Below, one piece after another: positions 1-6,720 of a DNA stretch of 7,392 nucleotides. The position numbers were made by a program, and so were the translations under genes. The stretch comes from Candidatus Iainarchaeum sp. Its GTDB lineage: Archaea; Iainarchaeota; Iainarchaeia; Iainarchaeales; GCA-2688035. Positions within the stretch are counted from its first letter, which is position 1, and every line of letters starts with the position of its first letter. Location: the NCBI GenBank assembly GCA_016931555.1, contig JAFGEM010000083.1:1-7392 (forward strand). The letters run 5' to 3'. The notes below the pieces were generated by a model that was not told where the DNA came from, did no database searches, and was given only the letters and a program-made list of their open reading frames with translations.

Positions 1-932
1 AGAACAACTGCCTTTGGCTGTTTTTTTTCGAACAATTCTGCAAGTGTTTTTATGACAAATGCAAATTCCGGCCAGTCCCTTTCTGCGAGCTGACTGAATC
101 GTGATTCAATAATGCGTGAAAAGCCAATTCCTTCGAAAGAAATTTTTTTTCTGAATTTGGGGTCTCTGGCGAGTTCAGCAAAATGCTTTCTGAATTTTTT
201 TCTGAAAGAAATCCTGTCGGAAAAATAATTCAAAATTTTTTTTGGGTTAACAAGGTTGGTCATAAAAAAATTGTCAAGAGACTCCACTTCCAAATCATTT
301 TCCTTTTCTAGTTCGCGCTCCAGGTTTCCGAGATAACCCCGGCTTTTAATGAATACGGTTTTTTTTCCTTTTTTTGGTTTTTCCCTGAAAATTTCCGGAA
401 GCGCCTTTCTGATTTCCCGCATTTTTCTTGCAGAGAAATTCGTAAAGTGGGAATACTGCTTTTGTTTTGGCATCTCGAGGTATTGCACGTCTTTGAAACC
501 GTTGGTTTTTGCTATGTCTTCCGCGAGTATTCCGCTGGCGCTGTTTTTGTTGACTATAACCGAATCAACTACGCCTTTTCTCATTAAAATTTTAAGCGCT
601 TTGAGCCTGATCAGATTTTCCCGCAGGAATACCGACATTTCATTTTCAGAGAGAAAACCGAGAGAAATGCCCAGGACACATGTTTTTTTCATGAATTCCT
701 TATTTAGCCTGTACCAGTTTCTTGCGAGTAAAGAGGATTTTTCTTCAATTGTAATAAGGTCTTTTTTTTCAAGCAAATCCGTTGGTTTGCCTCTTGCAAT
801 GCTTCTCCCTTCCGTGTCTAGGCTGCCTGCCCCCAGATGCAGTATCCTGTCTTTTGGATGCATTTTTTTTACTGCCTTTTCAGCTTCCCGCAGCTCTGCA
901 TTGTTTTCGGCAATAACCAAGCGTGTTTTCAA
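1..932 (-). CDS. Unassigned lysine-rich protein, possible GT-B-type surface polysaccharide transferase (N-terminal part, 3' end outside the window)
   Basis: The minus-strand frame is open from just after the TAA of the upstream glycosyltransferase to the left edge, giving 310 visible residues with no stop. It was built by hand from the reverse complement. The best start is TTG 932, with GGGATGG (945-939) 6 bases upstream. ATG 863 is the first internal methionine, but starting there would lose RLVIAENN (residues 4-11), which looks like a structural beta strand. Visible parts are RILHLGAG (29-36), a helical, basic middle region (about 60-185), then GKKTVFIKSRGYLGNLERE (189-207), which reads like the first strand of a second Rossmann domain. 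After that come FEGIGFSRIIESRFSQLAE (266-284), WPEFAF (287-292) and KKQPKAVV (303-310). Bacterial and archaeal capsule or surface-carbohydrate transferases with a helical front half have a similar linker, and the operon context agrees. I do not recognise the family with confidence. Six T8 (coding A8) runs occur within it. Confidence 0.72.
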   Translation of the reverse strand, partial: MKTRLVIAENNAELREAEKAVKKMHPKDRILHLGAGSLDTEGRSIARGKPTDLLEKKDLITIEEKSSLLARNWYRLNKEFMKKTCVLGISLGFLSENEMSVFLRENLIRLKALKILMRKGVVDSVIVNKNSASGILAEDIAKTNGFKDVQYLEMPKQKQYSHFTNFSARKMREIRKALPEIFREKPKKGKKTVFIKSRGYLGNLERELEKENDLEVESLDNFFMTNLVNPKKILNYFSDRISFRKKFRKHFAELARDPKFRKKISFEGIGFSRIIESRFSQLAERDWPEFAFVIKTLAELFEKKQPKAVV

Positions 933-954
933 TTTAAACCATCCCGTTTAAATT
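931..954 (-). promoter_or_regulatory. Perfect 9-bp inverted repeat in the intercistronic gap, possible translational hairpin
   Basis: The arms are 931-939 (AATTTAAAC on the plus strand) and 946-954 (GTTTAAATT), separated by 6 bases. On the mRNA the loop is GGGATG, which contains most of the candidate ribosome binding site of the leftmost gene. The downstream arm covers the first two bases of its TTG start, and the upstream arm covers the TAA of the preceding gene. Only one of the nine pairs is G-C, so the stem is modest and could be melted by translating ribosomes. A role in coupling or lowering translation of the last gene, or in RNA processing, is inferred. Confidence 0.4.
939..945 (-). promoter_or_regulatory. 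Candidate ribosome binding site for the TTG start at 932
   Basis: GGGATGG on the mRNA lies 6 bases upstream of TTG 932. It is a less perfect match to AGGAGGTGA than at the other genes, but it decides the start, because the TAA stop at 950-948 is in the same frame and no ATG is available until 863. Confidence 0.5.
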
Positions 955-1976
955 TTTTTGTAAGCTTCCAGAGTCTGTCTGCCTGTGTTCTCCCACAAAA
1001 AATTTTTCATAATATGTTTCCTTAGCCTCGGGTCTTTTCCTTTTTTCAGTTCATATGTAATTTTTTCTTCAATATCCCTTTTGTCCGCCGGATTAACAAA
1101 TGATGCAAGCCACCCAAAATATTCCTTGGTGCAGCCTTCGCGCGTTACAACAATATTTGCCCCTGCAAGCCCTGCTTCAAGTGCAGCCAAGCCAGGAGTC
1201 TCATACCAGCTTGGCAGGGCAAAAACCCCGCAGGCTGCATAGGCACTTTCAAGCAGTTTTGAATCATGGGGAATTGATTTAAGGAAAACAATGTTTTCTC
1301 CGGCCTCTGCACGACACTGGTTGTAGTATTTTTCGCTGCCCTGCTTTGCATCCCCGATAATAACCAGCTTTTCATTCAGTTTATTCATTGCGCGAATGAG
1401 TGCAAGAACATTTTTTCTTTCTTCTATTCTTCCTGTGTAAAGTACAAAATCCTTTAGCCCGAATTTTTTTTCAAATTCTTTTTTGTTTGCGTTTGCAAAT
1501 CTTGCATCCACGCCGTTGCAGACGGGGAAAATTTTTTCGGTTTTTGCCCTGAATTGCTTTACAAGCACTTTTTTTTCTGCCTCTGAATTAGGCAGCAGAA
1601 CACTTGCCTGAGAAATTGTTTTTTTTACGCTTGAAAATCCAAAAACATCAAGCCTGTTAATGAGTTCGACTGCAATAGCTTTTGCTTTTCTTCCAATGCC
1701 TTTATTCCATTTTAGCGAGTATTTGAGGCTTGGCCAGTATATTGTTGAGATAGCAACAGGCACTTTAGCGGCAAAGGCCTTCTCTAAGACGCGGAATGTG
1801 TCTCTGTGAATGTTAAAATTGTGGACCAAATCAAATTCCCCTATGTTCTGGGTGCCGTTGAAAATCTCTATTTTATGCCCAAGCCTCTCTAATTCTGCCT
1901 TGGTTTTGAGGAGTTGGATTTCCCCGCCGCCCATGTTTTTGAATGCATTTGGGGAGGTGTTGAAGAGTATTCTCAT
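948..1976 (-). CDS. Family 4 (GT-B) glycosyltransferase
   Basis: This 342-residue GT-B enzyme is distinct from the GT4 at 4002-5096. The N-terminal domain begins MRILFNTSP, with the glycine loop MGGGE at residues 15-19 and a short DLVHNFN region (49-55) in place of the common HxHG. The linker holds PVCNGVD (151-157). The donor domain shows YTGRIEERKN (180-189), VIIGDA (205-210) and the E-x7-E motif at E259 and E267 within a WYETPGLAALEAGLAG-like stretch. These features support a retaining transferase using a nucleotide-diphosphate sugar. No membrane segment or signal peptide is visible. ATG 1976 overlaps the epimerase stop as ATGA. The strongest ribosome binding site in the window, AGGAGG (1990-1985), lies 8 bases upstream and is embedded in the charged tail codons of the epimerase gene. 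The following gene is separated by 15 bases rather than overlapping. Sugar and linkage are not predictable. Confidence 0.93.
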   Translation of the reverse strand: MRILFNTSPNAFKNMGGGEIQLLKTKAELERLGHKIEIFNGTQNIGEFDLVHNFNIHRDTFRVLEKAFAAKVPVAISTIYWPSLKYSLKWNKGIGRKAKAIAVELINRLDVFGFSSVKKTISQASVLLPNSEAEKKVLVKQFRAKTEKIFPVCNGVDARFANANKKEFEKKFGLKDFVLYTGRIEERKNVLALIRAMNKLNEKLVIIGDAKQGSEKYYNQCRAEAGENIVFLKSIPHDSKLLESAYAACGVFALPSWYETPGLAALEAGLAGANIVVTREGCTKEYFGWLASFVNPADKRDIEEKITYELKKGKDPRLRKHIMKNFLWENTGRQTLEAYKKI

Positions 1977-3112
1977 TCCGCCTCCCTCCTTTCTCCCTTG
2001 GGAACATCTTCATTCACTGCATCCAGGATTTTTTCGACAATGCGTTTGCTTGCGTTTCCGTCTCCGAATGGAGAGTCAATTTTGGCAAGGTCTGCTTGGA
2101 GAGAATCAAAATTGCGTTCGATTTTTTTGATTGCTCCCGTGATTTTTTGCTCGTCAAATCCTGTTAGGACTGCAAATTTTTCAAGAATCTCCGGGCGTTC
2201 GGTATTCTCTCTCAAAACCACAACAAATTTTTTGTAGACACTCGCCTCCTCCTGTATGCCTCCGGAATCCGAAAGAATATAGCGCGAGTTTGCGCATAAA
2301 TGAAGGAAATCAAAGTAACCCAATGCTTCAACAATCCGCAGGTTTTTTATCGAATCAAATTTTTCCTGCATTCCAAATTTTTTTATCCTTGAAAGAGTTC
2401 TTGGATGGGCGGGAAACACAATTGTTGTTTCAATGCTTTTCAGCGCATCAAGCATGTTTTCAAGCTTTTCCCTGCTGTCAACATTTTCTGCACGGTGCAT
2501 TGTCAAAACACCAAATTTTTCGGGTTCCAGCCCAAGCTTCTCAATAATTTTTGAATTCTTTGCCCTCTCGAGATTCTTCTGCACTACCTCTACAATCGGG
2601 TTTCCTGTCAGAATAATGTTGTGCTTGAATGCCTCGCTGTTATGCAGGTTTTCAACTGCCGTTTGTGTCGGTGCAAAACAATAGCTGGAAATCTGGTCTG
2701 CAAGAACCCTGTTTACTTCCTCGGCCATTGTCCTGTCAAAGCTTCGTATGCCGGCTTCTACATGTGCAAAAGGAATCTTCATTTTTTCTGCTGCAAGAGC
2801 TGCTCCAAAAACAGAGTTTGTGTCCCCCAAAGCAATTACAATATCCGGCTTCTGCTTTGAAAAGAACTCCTCCAGTTTCATTAGCACTGTCCCGACCTGG
2901 TATGCCTGTGTTCCCGAGCCAATTCCCAGGTTGATATCGGGATTCGGCAGTTCAAGCTCTTTCATAAAAACCTCAAACAGATTGTAGTCATAGTGCTGGC
3001 CGGTAAAAACAAGCAGTGTTTTAACAGCCTTGTCTGCTTTCAGCAGCTTGATTATCTCAGCAAGCTTAATTATTTCTGGCCTTGTTCCGAAGACTATTGC
3101 AATTTTCTTCAA
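1973..3112 (-). CDS. wecB: UDP-N-acetylglucosamine 2-epimerase, non-hydrolysing
   Basis: This 379-residue protein matches the usual full length for the family, which reversibly converts UDP-GlcNAc to UDP-ManNAc. Visible signatures are FGTRPEIIKLA (residues 8-18), GDTNS (96-100), HVEAGIR (117-123), EEVNR (131-135), TMHRAEN (204-210), PAHPRT (234-239), SDSGGIQEEA (281-290) and RENTERPE (301-308). Judged by alignment from memory to E. coli WecB, D97, E119, E131 and H206 correspond to the active-site acids and histidine, so the enzyme should be active. It is cytosolic. The start codon is TTG at 3112, with AAGGTGA (3123-3117) 4 bases upstream and the first bases overlapping the previous stop as TTGA. 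The dehydrogenase WecC, which would make UDP-ManNAcA, is not in the window. The presence of this gene indicates that ManNAc or a derivative is one sugar in the glycan. The tail after residue 366 is highly charged and unconserved in appearance. Confidence 0.96.
   Translation of the reverse strand: MKKIAIVFGTRPEIIKLAEIIKLLKADKAVKTLLVFTGQHYDYNLFEVFMKELELPNPDINLGIGSGTQAYQVGTVLMKLEEFFSKQKPDIVIALGDTNSVFGAALAAEKMKIPFAHVEAGIRSFDRTMAEEVNRVLADQISSYCFAPTQTAVENLHNSEAFKHNIILTGNPIVEVVQKNLERAKNSKIIEKLGLEPEKFGVLTMHRAENVDSREKLENMLDALKSIETTIVFPAHPRTLSRIKKFGMQEKFDSIKNLRIVEALGYFDFLHLCANSRYILSDSGGIQEEASVYKKFVVVLRENTERPEILEKFAVLTGFDEQKITGAIKKIERNFDSLQADLAKIDSPFGDGNASKRIVEKILDAVNEDVPKGERREAE
1985..1990 (-). promoter_or_regulatory. 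Strong ribosome binding site for the GT4 start at 1976
   Basis: AGGAGG on the mRNA lies 8 bases before ATG 1976, with a second GGAGG-like stretch overlapping it closer to the start (1985-1981). It lies within the last codons of the epimerase gene. Confidence 0.75.
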
Positions 3113-4005
3113 GCTCTCACCTTTAGTAAGCCTCTGCTGTATTTCCTTCTCTTGCCAATTATGTCTCCAAGATTTTTGAGGTTAATCCAGTACGCTTCCA
3201 ATAGCCAGTGTATGCGCAGCCTAACAGTATGCTTTGCTATTCTGGCTAGCTCCCACCCAAGTGCTTTTAACAGGCGTTTTTTGGAGAAGTGCAAAAGCAT
3301 GTATCTCACCCTGTTTTTGTTCAGTGTCACAAAACTCCATTTGCTCGCCTGTTTTTTCACTATTTTTGAGCCAAAGTGCACTATTTTTACTTCTGGTGTA
3401 AACACAATCCTGTATCCTGAGCGCCTTGCTCTTGCGCAGTAATCGCTTTCCTCAAAATAAATTGGGTTGAATCCTTCATCCAGAAAACCTATTTTTTCAA
3501 ACACTTTTCTTTTTATCAGGAGTGCTGCGCCTCCAACCTGTTCTGCATCACTCTCGTGCCTGTTGTAAGAGTGTCTTGCAATTCCCCTGTCATCAATATA
3601 GCCTCCTCCGTAAATTTTTTTGGAGGTTTTGCTTTCTGGCAGGTGCGGTCCCACAATCCCAATTTTGGCATCTGTTTCCGCTACTTTAACCATTTTCTCT
3701 AACCAGTTTTTTTCAAGCAGAGTGTCATTATTGAGCAGGAAAATGAATTTTCCCCTTGAAATTTTCATTCCTTGGTTGTTTGCCCCTGAAAAACCCCTGT
3801 TCTCAGAATTCAATATAATTGTATCAACAATTTTTCTGCGCTTCATGCCCTCAAGCATTTCAATGCTCCCGTCTTTGCTCCCGTTGTCCACAACAATCAG
3901 CTCATATTTTCCCCGTGCCGTGTGCTTTGCAACTGACTCAATGCACTGTTTAGTGTATTCTTTCCCGTTCCAGTTCAAAACAATTATTGAAACAATTGGC
4001 TTCAT
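3109..4005 (-). CDS. Family 2 glycosyltransferase, rhamnosyltransferase-like (WbbL/COG1216 type)
   Basis: This is a 298-residue GT-A enzyme when started at ATG 4005. Motifs in order are SIIVLNWNG (residues 6-14), VVDNGSKDGS (38-47), ENRGFSGANNQG (68-79), LLNND (90-94, the DxD-equivalent metal site with NND), VGGAALLIKR (157-166) and FEESDYCARARRSGYRI (184-200), with a conserved H210. This is the layout of the WbbL-like subgroup, which includes many rhamnosyltransferases, but the sugar donor is not certain. The frame opens further upstream to ATG 4056. The start at 4005 is preferred because GAGGTG (4016-4011) lies 5 bases before it, because it gives the same 4-base ATGA overlap as the neighbours, and because homologous sequence begins at KPIVSII. 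The C-terminal 80 residues are basic and amphipathic (roughly 228-298), possibly for membrane association. The TGA stop overlaps the TTG start of the epimerase. Confidence 0.92.
   Translation of the reverse strand: MKPIVSIIVLNWNGKEYTKQCIESVAKHTARGKYELIVVDNGSKDGSIEMLEGMKRRKIVDTIILNSENRGFSGANNQGMKISRGKFIFLLNNDTLLEKNWLEKMVKVAETDAKIGIVGPHLPESKTSKKIYGGGYIDDRGIARHSYNRHESDAEQVGGAALLIKRKVFEKIGFLDEGFNPIYFEESDYCARARRSGYRIVFTPEVKIVHFGSKIVKKQASKWSFVTLNKNRVRYMLLHFSKKRLLKALGWELARIAKHTVRLRIHWLLEAYWINLKNLGDIIGKRRKYSRGLLKVRA
3117..3123 (-). promoter_or_regulatory. Ribosome binding site supporting the TTG start of wecB
   Basis: AAGGTGA lies 4 bases upstream of TTG 3112. It supports the unusual TTG start, and the conserved residues KKIAIVFGTRPE begin directly after it. 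Confidence 0.75.
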
Positions 4006-5096
4006 ACCAGCACCTCTGAATACAATTTTGAAAACTCGGGCACTTTTTTCTTCCATGAAAAATCGCAGGCCCTTGCAACAGCGTTTTTCCTCAATTTATT
4101 TTTTTCTCTTGCCTTTAGACTGCAGATTTTTTGAATCTGGTTTCCCGCCTTTTTTGCTTTCGTAAAATCAATTATGAATCCGGTTTCCCCTGTTTTTACA
4201 AAGCCTCTGAATGAGTCAATGTTGTTGAGAATCGGAATGCAGCCTGCAGCCATTCCTTCCAAAGCTGTTATGCCGAATCCCTCGTATTCCGAAGCGGAAA
4301 CAAAAAATTCGGATTTCCCCAGCAGTTCTCTGCGTTTTTTGTCCGAAACAATGCCGTGCATAAAAAATTTTTCCTCAATTCCCTTTGCACGGGCTTTTTC
4401 CAAGAGCCATCCGGCAAGATTGTCAAAATCCATGCCCGCAACATGAAACTCAAAATCTTGGTCAAGCATTGCAAGTGCATCAAGAATCCTGTCTATTCTC
4501 TTGTTTTTGCTAATCCTTCCCAAAAATAGGAAGGAATTTTTTTTCTTTTTCTCATTGTTCAGTAAACCTTTGCATTCTACCCCGTTTTCTATTAGCGCAA
4601 GCTTCTGCTTTGGAACAATTTTTGAAAACAATTCATAGTCCTGCCTGCTGACACAGACAATTTTCCTGTATGCGTGCAATGCTATTTTTTGCCATCCGTA
4701 AAAATAAATTTTTTTGAAAATTCCGGCACCTGTGTGGAATATGCCTCCGTGCGTTGACAAAACCATGGGTTTCCTGTGAAGCCATGCTGTTAATGCCAAG
4801 AAGTCTGAGAAAAAATTTGTTCCGTGCACATGCAGCAAATCAGCTTCTCTCAGGTGCCTTGCCACTGCCGGAGCAAACTTGTAGAAACCCAGATTAATGA
4901 ACGGGATCCTTTTTACCACGATTCCTTCTCTTGTTTCCTGTGCTTTGAGTTTTGCCCCGCCTTTCGGGCACTTGTTTAAGCATACTACGCTGCTTTTTGC
5001 CTCGGAATGTTTTGCAGTCTGGAGAATAACTGTTTCTACTCCCCCGGTACAGGGGGCAAAGTGATGGAACACATGCAAGACTTTGGGAGAGGTCAT
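4002..5096 (-). CDS. Family 4 (GT-B) glycosyltransferase
   Basis: This 364-residue GT-B enzyme has two Rossmann-like domains. The N-terminal domain shows PCTGGVE (residues 15-21), the glycine-rich acceptor-side loop of GT4 enzymes, then LHVHG (88-92) and STHGG (114-118). The linker is marked by ENGVE (170-174). The donor domain starts at FLGRISKNKR (191-200) and carries the E-x7-E motif at E272 and E280 within a GFGITALEGMAAG-like stretch. These are the hallmarks of retaining enzymes using nucleotide-diphosphate sugars. No signal peptide or membrane segment is evident, so it is probably a cytoplasmic or peripheral membrane enzyme adding one sugar to the growing chain. ATG 5096 overlaps the upstream TGA by 4 bases. 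The best GGTG (5111-5108) lies 11 bases away, longer than at the other genes, so initiation may depend more on coupling. Sugar specificity is unknown. Confidence 0.93.
   Translation of the reverse strand: MTSPKVLHVFHHFAPCTGGVETVILQTAKHSEAKSSVVCLNKCPKGGAKLKAQETREGIVVKRIPFINLGFYKFAPAVARHLREADLLHVHGTNFFSDFLALTAWLHRKPMVLSTHGGIFHTGAGIFKKIYFYGWQKIALHAYRKIVCVSRQDYELFSKIVPKQKLALIENGVECKGLLNNEKKKKNSFLFLGRISKNKRIDRILDALAMLDQDFEFHVAGMDFDNLAGWLLEKARAKGIEEKFFMHGIVSDKKRRELLGKSEFFVSASEYEGFGITALEGMAAGCIPILNNIDSFRGFVKTGETGFIIDFTKAKKAGNQIQKICSLKAREKNKLRKNAVARACDFSWKKKVPEFSKLYSEVLV
4011..4016 (-). promoter_or_regulatory. Ribosome binding site fixing the GT2 start at 4005
   Basis: GAGGTG lies 5 bases upstream of ATG 4005. 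It argues that the real start is 4005 and not the in-frame ATG at 4056, which would give a 55-base overlap with the preceding gene. Confidence 0.75.
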
Positions 5097-6091
5097 ATAG
5101 AGTTACGCACCTTTCTAACTAACCCGAGGAAAAATCCTGTTGCAAAAAAGAATGTTTTTGGGAGGGCGACTATAATTGAAAACACTGCTGTTATTCTGCT
5201 TTTGCTCCAGGTCCAAGCGGCAAACGGCAGTGTGGAAGCAAAAAATAATATAACCGAGCCAATTAGCCAATAATTTATTATTGCCGGATTAATTTCAAGT
5301 CCTGCAAAATTTAGCATGTGCCCAATAATTCCCAGTGCAATTCCGCATAAAAACAAAATCTGGGATTTGACTGCCTTTGAGGTGTACGAGTCTTTTATTG
5401 CCTTGTCCTTGTGTTTTTCATAAACCTTTGTGCGCCAGAATGCGCGGTAGAATTTTACTTTGAAATATTTTTTCCATGTTGAAGGATGGGTGTGCCAGAC
5501 AATTGCCTTTGGCGCAAAAACCATTTTGTGCCCTGCCTTGCTTATTCTAAAACTCAGGTCAGTGTCTTCTCCCGAAGCCATTGGATAGCTCGTGTCAAAG
5601 CCATTCATCTTTTGGAATACCTTTTTTCTGTATGCTGCTGCATAGCTTCCCATAAAGTCAATTGAATCCATTGCAGCCATTTTTTCATGCCGTTGTTCTA
5701 TCTCCAACTGCGTTAGCCTTGCAAAAAACTCTTTCTGTGCGCTTTTATATTTTCCCTGGACTCCCGCAATAGCCTTTTCACTAAACGGCTTTAACATTTC
5801 CTTGAGAAAATCTTTTTCCGCAACACAGTCTGAATCAGTAAAAACAATTATTCCCCCCCTTGCCTTTTTTGCTCCCCAATTTCTTGCTTTTGCAGGCCCC
5901 GAATTTTTTTGCCGCAATAATTTTATGTTTCTGAATTTTTTTGTTATTGCTGCTGTTTCGTCTGTGCTGCCGTCGTCCACTACAATTGTTTCAAATCCCC
6001 TTATTGACTGTTTTCTCAGGCTTGCAAGACAGTCTCCGAGAGTTTTTTCCGCGTTGTATGCAGGAATTATTACGCTTGCCTTTGGCTTCAT
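5093..6091 (-). CDS. Family 2 glycosyltransferase with C-terminal membrane segments
   Basis: This is a 332-residue GT-A fold enzyme. The nucleotide-sugar binding start SVIIPAYNAE (residues 6-15) is followed by VVDDGSTD (37-44), the metal-binding D-S-D at 86-88 (FTDSDC), and GED (174-176), which supplies the likely catalytic acid. All expected active-site residues are present. After about residue 240 there are three hydrophobic stretches (roughly 243-262, 270-290 and 301-325) ending in a short basic tail, so the enzyme is probably anchored in the cytoplasmic membrane with its catalytic domain inside. That suits transfer of a sugar from a nucleotide donor to a polyprenyl- or dolichyl-phosphate-linked acceptor; donor and acceptor are not predictable. 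ATG 6091 has an AGGTGA ribosome binding site (6101-6096) 4 bases upstream and overlaps the methyltransferase stop as ATGA, so translational coupling is likely. The 3' end overlaps the next gene in the same way. Confidence 0.93.
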   Translation of the reverse strand: MKPKASVIIPAYNAEKTLGDCLASLRKQSIRGFETIVVDDGSTDETAAITKKFRNIKLLRQKNSGPAKARNWGAKKARGGIIVFTDSDCVAEKDFLKEMLKPFSEKAIAGVQGKYKSAQKEFFARLTQLEIEQRHEKMAAMDSIDFMGSYAAAYRKKVFQKMNGFDTSYPMASGEDTDLSFRISKAGHKMVFAPKAIVWHTHPSTWKKYFKVKFYRAFWRTKVYEKHKDKAIKDSYTSKAVKSQILFLCGIALGIIGHMLNFAGLEINPAIINYWLIGSVILFFASTLPFAAWTWSKSRITAVFSIIVALPKTFFFATGFFLGLVRKVRNSI

Positions 6092-6714
6092 TTTTTCACC
6101 TTTGCAACTATAACAAATTGGAATGAAAATAACCCCGGAACTAATTTTGAGAGCAGCCTTTTTGCGCTGCTTCCCGGAACCGGTGCGCTTGGGACAGTTA
6201 ATATTTTTTCAATCACAAAATTATTCTCGTTAAACAGCTTTTTTGCATTCTTCAGGGTAAAGAATTTTAGGTGTGTTTTATCCAGGATGCCTTGTTCCGC
6301 ATAATCAAATTTTCCTCCCAGCAGACCAAGCCTTATTTTCCAGTTTGCAATATTCGGGATAGATGCAATTACTCTCCCGTTTTTTCCTAGTATCCTGCCT
6401 GTTTTCCCAAGAGTTCCCTCGGGATTTTTTAGGTGCTCTAAAACGTCCCCGAATAAGGCGACGTCAAATCCCGAGCCGAGTTTTCTGAAATCCATTTTTT
6501 CTATGTCTCCAATGAAGATTTTGCTGCAGAATTTTTTTGCGCGCTTTGCATTCTCCGTGTTTATCTCTACTCCTGTTACTTTGTTGCCGTGCTTCTGCAA
6601 TTGTTCTGTTACAAATCCCTTTCCGCAGCCAAATTCGATTATCTTGTTTCCGCCTCCGGCTAGATTCACAATCTGGCTGTGTGAGGAAAAATTTTGCGCG
6701 TTATAACCCTGCAT
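6088..6714 (-). CDS. Class I SAM-dependent methyltransferase
   Basis: This 208-residue protein has a Rossmann-type methyltransferase fold. Motif I is EFGCGKG (residues 27-33), the acidic ribose-binding position follows at GVE (48-50), GD at 69-70 is near the adenine site, and DVLEHL (90-95) is the usual motif IV region. SIPNIANW (118-125) and DKTHLKFFT (145-153) are characteristic of the Methyltransf_23-like enzymes often found among glycosyltransferase genes. The fold needs nothing further, so this is a complete stand-alone enzyme. It probably O-methylates a sugar or a lipid-linked intermediate in the cytoplasm, although the acceptor cannot be read from the sequence. ATG 6714 is the first possible start because the upstream gene's TGA is in the same frame two codons before it. 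A weak GTGAT (6724-6720) lies 5 bases upstream. The 3' end overlaps the next start by 4 bases (ATGA). Confidence 0.9.
   Translation of the reverse strand: MQGYNAQNFSSHSQIVNLAGGGNKIIEFGCGKGFVTEQLQKHGNKVTGVEINTENAKRAKKFCSKIFIGDIEKMDFRKLGSGFDVALFGDVLEHLKNPEGTLGKTGRILGKNGRVIASIPNIANWKIRLGLLGGKFDYAEQGILDKTHLKFFTLKNAKKLFNENNFVIEKILTVPSAPVPGSSAKRLLSKLVPGLFSFQFVIVAKVKK
6096..6101 (-). promoter_or_regulatory. Ribosome binding site for the GT2 start at 6091
   Basis: AGGTGA lies 4 bases upstream of ATG 6091, within the last codons of the methyltransferase. This GGTG form recurs before other genes in the window. Confidence 0.7.
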
Positions 6715-6720
6715 TTCGAA

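Noticed and set aside
143..243. T8 runs as oligo-T terminators
   Set aside because: They read on the plus strand, where no gene is present, and lie within an open minus-strand coding frame as AAA-rich codons.
934..942. Two-codon frame ATG-GTT-TAA in the gap before the leftmost gene
   Set aside because: It is too short to be coding; the ATG is part of the loop and ribosome binding site region, and a leader function cannot be supported.
349..951. Plus-strand open frame of 200 codons
   Set aside because: It is antisense to the leftmost minus-strand gene, which has a better protein-like composition and operon position. Its translation is rich in Phe, Ser and Leu, as expected for the complement of lysine- and glutamate-rich codons.
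931..959. Intrinsic terminator on the plus strand (inverted repeat followed by T7 at 953-959)
   Set aside because: No plus-strand gene leads into it, the stem has only one G-C pair, and the T run encodes lysines of the minus-strand GT4 gene.
1145..1375. Minus-strand open frame of 76 codons in another frame
   Set aside because: It lies entirely inside the GT4 gene, whose E-x7-E region is in the other frame.
2993..3442. Plus-strand open frame of 149 codons
   Set aside because: It is a shadow of wecB and the GT2 gene, spans their junction, and has no recognisable motif.
3620..4165. Plus-strand open frame of 181 codons
   Set aside because: It lies antisense across two clear glycosyltransferase genes; low-complexity Ser/Phe/Leu content and no motif.
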